Made by a program: the position numbers and the translations under genes. Below, piece by piece: positions 1 through 4,856 of a DNA stretch of 8,973 nucleotides; the stretch's first letter is position 1; each line of letters starts with the position of its first letter. The DNA comes from Pseudomonadota bacterium (GTDB lineage Bacteria > Pseudomonadota > Gammaproteobacteria > Steroidobacterales > Steroidobacteraceae): contig JAFEDW010000067.1 of assembly GCA_018241455.1 (NCBI GenBank), forward strand, positions 1 through 8,973. Reading direction: 5' to 3'. The notes beneath the pieces were generated by a model that ran no database searches, was not told where the DNA came from, and saw nothing but the letters and a program-made list of their open reading frames with translations.

Positions 1-891
1 CTTCAGATCGACCTTGCGGCCGCCGATCTCGAGCGTGCCCTTGAGCAGCCGGTTCTCCTGGAAGAACCAGCGCGTGAATTCGCGGAACGCGGCACCGGCC
101 TGCGCCGGACTGTCGAAGATCCATTTCTCCATGCGCATGAAATTGTCCATCTGCGCCTGGTCGCCGTCGGCCTCGAGCAGGTTGACGTATTTCTGCTGCA
201 GCAGCCGGAACGGCATCAGCGACACATAGGCCGCGTTCAGCACCTCGCCCGGCACGACGCCGTGCGCGGCGACCAGTGCGTCGACGTCGATGCTCTGCGC
301 CCAGCGCGACAGCAGGTTGTCGGGCGTCTGGAAATCGACCGGCGTCACCATCGTGATGAGATTGCGCACGCGCTCGGGGTGGAGCGCCGCGTAGCAGAGG
401 CTGAAGGTGCCGCCCTGGCAGACGCCGAGCAACGTGGCCGATTCGATCTGGTGCTTCTTCAGCACCACATCGAGCGCGCGATGCAGGTAGCCATTGATGT
501 AGTCGTTGAGGTCGGTAAAGCGATCGGCGCCGTCGGGATAACCCCAGTCGATCAGGTACACGTCGATGCCGAGCTCGAGCAGCCGGCGGATCAGCGAGCG
601 GTCGGGCTGCAGGTCCATCATGTACGGACGATTCACCAGCGCGTACACAATCAGCACCGGCGGCAGGTTCGCGCTCGGCGCGATCGGCCGATAGTGGTAC
701 AGCGTCAGCTTGTCTTCGCGATAAATCGCGTCTTTTTCCGAACAACCGAAACTGACATCGGCGGCCGCCTGGAGCGAACGCAGCGTGGCCGCGAGCCGTC
801 CCGGCAGCGCGCCGATTTCCGCGCCAATTTCTTCGAGCGCGGCCGCCGGCAGCGGCGCGGCATCAGGCGCGGGTGCGGGCGCGTCGCTCAC
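1..891 (-). CDS. phaC: Class III poly(3-hydroxyalkanoate) synthase catalytic subunit PhaC (3' end outside window)
   Basis: Polymerises hydroxyacyl-CoA into PHA at the granule surface, working as a complex with PhaE. The 297 visible codons match class III PhaC throughout: an EDKLTLYHYRP stretch near residue 60, LIVYALVNRPYMMDLQ near 80-95, VYLIDWGYPD at 111-120, the lipase-like box GVCQGG with the nucleophile Cys158, TMVTPVDFQTPDNLL near 180-194, and RMEKWIFDSP near 253-262. The family is usually about 355 residues, so roughly 60 residues, including the catalytic Asp and His, lie beyond the left edge. The start is GTG, three bases after the phaE stop (895-897). It has no good Shine-Dalgarno, so translation is probably coupled to phaE. 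The first 45 or so residues are Ala/Pro-rich and family-variable, so the exact start is less sure than the identity. The alpha/beta-hydrolase fold and Cys nucleophile are family knowledge; the residues are seen directly. Confidence 0.96.
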   Translation of the reverse strand, partial: MSDAPAPAPDAAPLPAAALEEIGAEIGALPGRLAATLRSLQAAADVSFGCSEKDAIYREDKLTLYHYRPIAPSANLPPVLIVYALVNRPYMMDLQPDRSLIRRLLELGIDVYLIDWGYPDGADRFTDLNDYINGYLHRALDVVLKKHQIESATLLGVCQGGTFSLCYAALHPERVRNLITMVTPVDFQTPDNLLSRWAQSIDVDALVAAHGVVPGEVLNAAYVSLMPFRLLQQKYVNLLEADGDQAQMDNFMRMEKWIFDSPAQAGAAFREFTRWFFQENRLLKGTLEIGGRKVDLK

Positions 892-894
892 GAG

Positions 895-1848
895 TCAGGT
901 CCGGTGCAGCGCGGCCTTCAACTCGCGCAGTTGCTGGTGGATGCTGTTGAGTTCGGCGCGCGTCGGCAGGTCGAACTGCTTCGCCCATTCCTCCAGCAGC
1001 TCGCGCTGCGCGGTGCGCAGCTGGCTGGTGGCGTTCGTGAGTTCCGCCTGCGCCTGTACGAAGGCCGAGCTGCGCGCGGCCTGCGCGTACACGCTCTCGG
1101 CCGAGTCGACCCACAGGTCGTAGATTTCCTTCAGCGACCCGGGCGCGGCGCCGCTCTTGAGGCGCGGTGTCACGCGTTCGGCCAGCTCACGCAGCGAGCG
1201 GCCGATGATGTCGTTCCACAATCCGGCCACCTGCAGCTGCGCCTGCGCGCTGCGCGCCGCGAGCTGCATCAGCCGCTGCCAGGCTTCCTGCTGCTCGCGC
1301 GTCGGCCCGAGCGAAGGCAGGTTGAACGCGGCGCCGGGAAAGCCCCCGGCCGCGCCTGGCCCGCCCAGCCCGCCCATGCCGGGCATACCGGGCATGCCAG
1401 TGAACGCCCCGAACCCCGGAAACCCGCCCATGGCGCCCAAGCCGGCCATGCCCGGAAATCCGCCTGCACCCGCGGCGGGCGGCGCGCCGAACGGCGTGGC
1501 GGCCCACAGCCCCGCGAACTGCTGTTGCAGCGCGCCTAGGCCATCGGTGAACGCGCGCCCGCGCTGCTCCGGATCGCTGATGCCCGCCGAGCGCGTCACC
1601 AGGTCCCACAGTGAACGCGACACGCCCAGGTATTGCTCGCACTGCTGCAGGAAATGACGGGCCAGGGCCTCGGCGCCGGCAGCCGGCGCGGACGCGGGCG
1701 CGGCGGCACTGGCCGCGGCGGGCGATGCGGCGGGCGATGCGGCGCGGGCCCAGCTTTGCCCAAGCTCCGACCATTGCCGCAACAGGTCGGACTGCGCCCG
1801 CTGCAGTGCTGCTGCCCATTCGCTGGCCGGATTCGAATCGGATCCCAT
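895..1848 (-). CDS. phaE: Class III PHA synthase subunit PhaE
   Basis: Non-catalytic partner that PhaC needs for activity in class III PHA synthases. The 317-residue protein starts WAAALQRAQSDLLRQWSELG (residues 11-30), has an Ala/Pro linker (36-58), a helical stretch (59-118), a long Gly/Pro/Met/Phe-rich segment (121-178), a second helical part (183-290) and the typical PhaE C-terminus FDLPTRAELNSIHQQLRELK (292-311), which is predicted to form a coiled coil. The ATG at 1846-1848 is preceded by AAGGGGGG (1853-1860 on the other strand), a strong ribosome site. An in-frame TTG at 1861-1863 would swallow that site as codons, so it is rejected. The gene lies directly upstream of phaC and is divergent from the DUF3014 gene. 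PhaE sequences diverge strongly, so the call rests on the C-terminal motif and on phaC being next to it. The glycine-rich insert is the odd part. Confidence 0.93.
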   Translation of the reverse strand: MGSDSNPASEWAAALQRAQSDLLRQWSELGQSWARAASPAASPAAASAAAPASAPAAGAEALARHFLQQCEQYLGVSRSLWDLVTRSAGISDPEQRGRAFTDGLGALQQQFAGLWAATPFGAPPAAGAGGFPGMAGLGAMGGFPGFGAFTGMPGMPGMGGLGGPGAAGGFPGAAFNLPSLGPTREQQEAWQRLMQLAARSAQAQLQVAGLWNDIIGRSLRELAERVTPRLKSGAAPGSLKEIYDLWVDSAESVYAQAARSSAFVQAQAELTNATSQLRTAQRELLEEWAKQFDLPTRAELNSIHQQLRELKAALHRT

Positions 1849-1850
1849 GT

Positions 1851-1860
1851 CGCCCCCCTT
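1851..1860 (-). promoter_or_regulatory. Ribosome binding site of phaE
   Basis: Read on the minus strand, a purine run AAGGGGGG ends a few bases before the ATG at 1846-1848. It is strong and well spaced, and it decides between this ATG and the in-frame TTG at 1861-1863. Confidence 0.7.
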
Positions 1861-1870
1861 CAAGGGCCGT

Positions 1871-1899
1871 ATTGTTTGTCAGCCACGCGCTACAGTGAA
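1871..1899 (-). promoter_or_regulatory. Candidate sigma-70 promoter for phaEC
   Basis: On the minus strand TTCACT (complement of 1894-1899) is followed after 17 bases by AACAAT (complement of 1871-1876). Each box matches the sigma-70 consensus at 4 of 6 positions. The -10 box lies about 22 bases upstream of the ATG, leaving a short leader that contains the purine-rich ribosome site. The boxes interlock with the candidate plus-strand promoter, which fits an 83-base divergent gap. Found by eye only. Confidence 0.3.
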
Positions 1900-1904
1900 A
1901 TCAT
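1876..1904 (+). promoter_or_regulatory. Candidate sigma-70 promoter for the DUF3014/cyanophycinase operon
   Basis: TTGTCA (1876-1881, 5 of 6 to the -35 consensus) and AATCAT (1899-1904, 4 of 6 to the -10) are separated by 17 bases. Transcription would start near 1911, followed by an AGGAGA ribosome site at 1921-1926 and the GTG start at 1932. This is the only AT-richer patch in the gap. It overlaps the opposing phaE promoter, so the two would compete for RNA polymerase or share a regulator. Found by eye only. Confidence 0.35.
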
Positions 1905-1931
1905 ACGCTGAACAGGCCCGAGGAGACGCCC

Positions 1932-2726
1932 GTGCTGTCCAACAAAGCCATCCCCGTTCTGGCCGCCGTCGTGGCGCTGGGAAGCGCGGCGGCCTGGTAC
2001 TGGTGGCCGCACCTGGCGCCCACGCCAGCGCCGCCCCCCCCCGTGGCCGCGCCGCCGGCGCCCGAGGCACCGCCGGCCATCGCCAACCCGATGCCTGCGC
2101 CGGATGCAAACGCCGAGCCCCTGCCGGCGCTCGCGGACAGCGACGGGCCGTTCGCCAAGGGCCTGCTCGCCATACCCGGCGCGAGCCGCATGGGCAAATT
2201 CCTGCGGCCCGAGAATCTCATCCGCCATCTGGTGGCGACGGTCGACAACCTGCCGCGGCATCGGCTCGCCGCGGACCTGCGCCCGCTCCAACCCACGACC
2301 GGCACCTTCCAGGTCATCGGCGGTGATGAACAGGCGACGCTGGACGAGCACAACGCGCTGCGCTACGCGCCGGTCGTCGCGATCCTCGGGAGCCTCGACA
2401 TGCGCGCGGTGAACAGCCTGTACCAGCGCTACTACCCGCTTTTCCAGCGCGCCTACCAGGACCTGGGTTATCCGCAGGGCTACTTCAACGACCGCCTCGT
2501 GGCGGCGATCGACGACCTGCTGGCGACACCGCACCCGACCGCGCCACTGGCGCTGGTGCGCCCGAAGGTCTTCTGGGAATACGCCGACCCGGATCTCGAG
2601 GCGCGTTCGGCCGGACAGAAGCTGCTGCTGCGCATGGGCGCCGACAATGCGGCCGTGGTCGAACGGAAGCTCCGCGAGTTGCGTGCGCTCGTGGCGAGCG
2701 GCGCCAGGCCTGCCGCGAACCAATGA
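1932..2726 (+). CDS. Membrane-anchored DUF3014 family protein
   Basis: A 264-residue protein resembling the proteobacterial DUF3014 family; its function is not known to me. One N-terminal membrane segment (about residues 7-22, AIPVLAAVVALGSAAA, then WYWW) is followed by a Pro/Ala-rich linker (29-64) and then the family domain, starting LPALADSDGP (64-73) and continuing through GKFLRPENLIRHLVATVDNLP, FQVIGGDEQATLDEHNALRY and a helical C-terminal half with YQRYYPLFQRAYQDLGYP. The topology is probably a short cytoplasmic tail with the domain in the periplasm. The start is GTG at 1932 with AGGAGA at 1921-1926. It is first in a run of three same-strand genes, 27 bases before the next. The linker is partly encoded by nine consecutive C bases (2034-2042), a possible slippage site. 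The family call is from remembered motif patterns, not a search. Confidence 0.85.
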   Translation: MLSNKAIPVLAAVVALGSAAAWYWWPHLAPTPAPPPPVAAPPAPEAPPAIANPMPAPDANAEPLPALADSDGPFAKGLLAIPGASRMGKFLRPENLIRHLVATVDNLPRHRLAADLRPLQPTTGTFQVIGGDEQATLDEHNALRYAPVVAILGSLDMRAVNSLYQRYYPLFQRAYQDLGYPQGYFNDRLVAAIDDLLATPHPTAPLALVRPKVFWEYADPDLEARSAGQKLLLRMGADNAAVVERKLRELRALVASGARPAANQ

Positions 2727-2753
2727 CGGCATCGCCAGTCCATATGGCCTAGC

Positions 2754-3431
2754 ATGCGAGACCCTGCAACCAGGCGCCGGCCGCGCACCGCGACGTCAGT
2801 CAGCGCCGCGCTCGCCATCGCGATCGCGGCGCTCGCTTCCGCGGGCTGCAGCACGCTGGCCACCACGGCGGCCACCGCCACACCCGCGCTGGCGGGCGAT
2901 TGGGTGCTGGATGCCGCCTCGAGCGACAATTTCGACGCGAAGTTCATCGAGGTGCTCAAGGCGCAGCACGAGCGCATGCATCCGCGGCACGGTTTCGGCG
3001 GAATGTCGGGCGGCCGCGGCGGCGGCATGGGCCCGGGCAGCGAGTACGATCCGCTGATGCAGGCGCCCGACGAGCCTGAGAAGGTACGCACGCGGCTCGC
3101 CGCTGGCCTGCGTCCGCCCGGGAAGATGCACATCGCGCTGAATGTCGACACGGTCGAAATCACGGCCGACGCCGAGCCGGCGCGCGTGTTCCAGCCCGGC
3201 CAATCGGTATCGCGCATCGACACCAGTGGCGCGGCCAACGTGGACAGCGGCTGGGAACAGAACGCCTTCGTCGTGCGCGCGAAATACACCAATCGCAGTT
3301 CGCGCAGCTGGCGTTATGAGGTCGAGCCTTCCAGCGGCCGGCTGCGCCTTGATTTTGAAACCGACGATCCCGAGTTCGGCAGTTTCAAGCTGACGACGCG
3401 CTACCGGCGCGCGGCGGGGAATTCACCTTGA
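2754..3431 (+). CDS. Exported or lipoprotein-like hypothetical protein
   Basis: A 225-residue protein whose function I do not recognise. It has a basic N-terminus (RDPATRRRPRTA), a hydrophobic core (about 17-30) and a possible lipobox ASAGC with Cys32. Position -3 is Ser rather than the usual Leu, so lipidation is uncertain and plain signal cleavage is possible. The mature part opens with LAGDWVLDAASSDNFDAKF (46-64), has a Gly/Met-rich loop (80-97), and ends in a beta-rich stretch with WRYEVEPSSGRLRLDFET (187-203). This arrangement recalls small envelope proteins of gammaproteobacteria with an opening GxWxLD strand. The ATG has no clear Shine-Dalgarno; no better in-frame start was found, because the ATG at 2744 meets a stop after two codons. 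Its stop TGA overlaps the TTG start of the cyanophycinase gene, so the two are probably translated together and may share a location outside the cytoplasm. Confidence 0.75.
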   Translation: MRDPATRRRPRTATSVSAALAIAIAALASAGCSTLATTAATATPALAGDWVLDAASSDNFDAKFIEVLKAQHERMHPRHGFGGMSGGRGGGMGPGSEYDPLMQAPDEPEKVRTRLAAGLRPPGKMHIALNVDTVEITADAEPARVFQPGQSVSRIDTSGAANVDSGWEQNAFVVRAKYTNRSSRSWRYEVEPSSGRLRLDFETDDPEFGSFKLTTRYRRAAGNSP

Positions 3432-4480
3432 GCCGCGCGCACGCGCTCCGAGCCGCAATCGTGCTGTGGCTGGTCGCGGGCGCGGCGCTCGCCGCCGGCG
3501 CGGCTCGCGCGGATGGCGCGAGCGCCGGGTCCTGGCAAGGCGGCCCGGGTTATCGCACCTATGTCATCGGCGATGAATCCGCGCCGACGCCCGACCCGGT
3601 GATCGGCGGACTGCTGCTCAACGGCGGCGGCGACTGGCCTTTCGATGCCTTCCGCTGGTTCACCGAGCACGCCGGCCACGGCCACCTGGTGGTGCTGCAC
3701 GCCTCGGAGGCCACCGAAATCCAGGACCGGTTCTACAACGACATCAAGGGCCTCAAGTCGGTGCGCACCTTCGTGTTCACCAGCCGCGCGGGCGCTTCCG
3801 ATCCGCGGCTGCTGGCGGCGGTGCGCGCCGCCGATGCGATCTTCGTCGGCGGCGGCGACCAGTCGAACTACGTGCGCATGTGGCGCGGCACGCCGCTGAA
3901 CGAGGTGATCGATGCGCACGTCGCCGCCGGCAAGCCCTTCGGCGGCACGAGTGCCGGGCTCGCGATCCAGGGGGCATGGCTGTACGGCTGCATGGACAGC
4001 ATCAGCCTCACTTCGACGCACGCGCTGGCCGATCCGCTCGGCAAGTCGGTGACGGTGGAAGGCGACTTCCTGCACTCGGCGCTGCTCGAGCACATCCTCA
4101 CCGACAGCCATTTCGACGCGCGCGCGCGGCTCGGCCGGCTGTTCACATTCCTGGCGCGCGCGCATACGCTCGACCCTGGGCGCATGCTGGCCGGACTCGG
4201 CATCGACGAGTCCTCCGCGCTGACCGTCGAGCCCGACGGCACGGCGACCTTCCACGCGCGCAGCGCAGGCAAGTACGCCTGGCTGGTGCAGCCGCGCGGC
4301 TACGGCGAACTGCAATCCGGGCGGCCGCTCAACCTCGCGGCCGTGAACGTCACCGCGATCGGCCCCGCCACGACCTTCAACGTGCGCACGCTGGACGTGC
4401 AGGCGCCGGCGTTCACGCGCCAATACGACGTGGTCGACGGGGAACTGAAGCTGCGCGAGCCGCTGGAAACGGCCCGCTAG
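3428..4480 (+). CDS. Secreted cyanophycinase-like serine peptidase (S51 family)
   Basis: Cyanophycinases cut the nitrogen-storage polymer multi-L-arginyl-poly-L-aspartate to beta-Asp-Arg dipeptides. The 350-residue protein has an N-terminal signal peptide (hydrophobic 9-25, likely cut after ARA at 28), so it should act in the periplasm or outside. S51 landmarks are VGGGDQSNYV (140-149), the nucleophile elbow GGTSAGLAI with Ser175, the binding-loop pattern DSHFDARARLGRL (226-238) and GLGIDESSAL (257-265). By alignment from memory with Synechocystis CphB, Ser132, Gln101, Asp172, His174, Arg178, Arg180 and Arg183 correspond to Ser175, Gln145, Asp226, His228, Arg232, Arg234 and Arg237. CphB Gln173 is Ser227 here. 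The start is TTG inside the preceding stop (TTGA, 3428-3431), with GGGGA about eight bases upstream. The stop overlaps that of the PII gene. A related isoaspartyl or other S51 peptidase role cannot be excluded. Family symbols are cphB (cytoplasmic) and cphE (secreted). Confidence 0.9.
   Translation: MSRAHALRAAIVLWLVAGAALAAGAARADGASAGSWQGGPGYRTYVIGDESAPTPDPVIGGLLLNGGGDWPFDAFRWFTEHAGHGHLVVLHASEATEIQDRFYNDIKGLKSVRTFVFTSRAGASDPRLLAAVRAADAIFVGGGDQSNYVRMWRGTPLNEVIDAHVAAGKPFGGTSAGLAIQGAWLYGCMDSISLTSTHALADPLGKSVTVEGDFLHSALLEHILTDSHFDARARLGRLFTFLARAHTLDPGRMLAGLGIDESSALTVEPDGTATFHARSAGKYAWLVQPRGYGELQSGRPLNLAAVNVTAIGPATTFNVRTLDVQAPAFTRQYDVVDGELKLREPLETAR
4477..4480. other. CTAG palindrome holding two convergent stop codons
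   Basis: The plus-strand cyanophycinase gene ends with TAG at 4478-4480 and the minus-strand PII gene ends with TAG read from 4479 to 4477. The two genes overlap by exactly these four bases, leaving no space for an intergenic terminator between them. Confidence 0.9.
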
Positions 4481-4815
4481 AGCGCCGAATCGTCCATTTC
4501 GCCGGTGCGGATACGCACCGCGCGCTGGATATCGCTGACGAAAATCTTGCCGTCGCCGACCTTGCCCGTCTTGGCCGCCTTGACGATGGCATCGACGACC
4601 TGGTCGACCAGGTTGTCGCGCACGCCCACTTCGATGCGCGTCTTCGGCACGAAATCGACGACGTATTCGGCGCCGCGATACAGCTCGGTGTGCCCGCGCT
4701 GGCGGCCGAAACCCTTTACCTCGGTGACCGTCATGCCGGAAATGCCGAGCTCCGACAGCGCCGAACGCACTTCATCGAGCTTGAACGGCTTGATGACGGC
4801 CGTGATCAGTTTCAT
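4477..4815 (-). CDS. glnB: Nitrogen regulatory protein PII (GlnB/GlnK)
   Basis: A trimeric cytoplasmic sensor of 2-oxoglutarate and ATP/ADP that controls nitrogen assimilation through partners such as GlnD, GlnE, NtrB and AmtB. The 112 residues are full length and canonical: KPFKLDEVR at 9-17, the T-loop GFGRQRGHTELYRGAEYVVDF (35-55) with the uridylylation target Tyr51, the B-loop TGKVGDGKIFV (83-93) and the C-loop RIRTGE (101-106). The MKLIT start and the DSAL end resemble GlnK, while Asp54 is the GlnB-type residue, so the paralogue cannot be decided. The ATG at 4813-4815 has a GGGGAGA ribosome site upstream. The gene lies 41 bases after the SulP transporter gene and no amtB adjoins it. Its stop shares CTAG with the convergent cyanophycinase gene. 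Possible promoters lie in the end of the SulP gene. Confidence 0.97.
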   Translation of the reverse strand: MKLITAVIKPFKLDEVRSALSELGISGMTVTEVKGFGRQRGHTELYRGAEYVVDFVPKTRIEVGVRDNLVDQVVDAIVKAAKTGKVGDGKIFVSDIQRAVRIRTGEMDDSAL

Positions 4816-4856
4816 TGTTGTCTCCCCGAAGCGCCCGCTGCCCGTCGATACGCGGC

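Noticed and set aside
262..1539. 425-residue open frame on the plus strand opposite phaC and phaE
   Set aside because: Arg/His/Gln-rich translation with no domain pattern; both phaC and phaE are clearly recognisable on the other strand. High GC leaves antisense frames open.
1849..1863. Earlier TTG start for phaE
   Set aside because: It would translate the purine-rich ribosome site of the ATG at 1848 and add only MKGGD.
1854..1865. CCCTT/AAGGG inverted repeat at the phaE ribosome site as a regulatory hairpin
   Set aside because: The centre is too small to form a full hairpin; only three pairs would remain around a usable loop.
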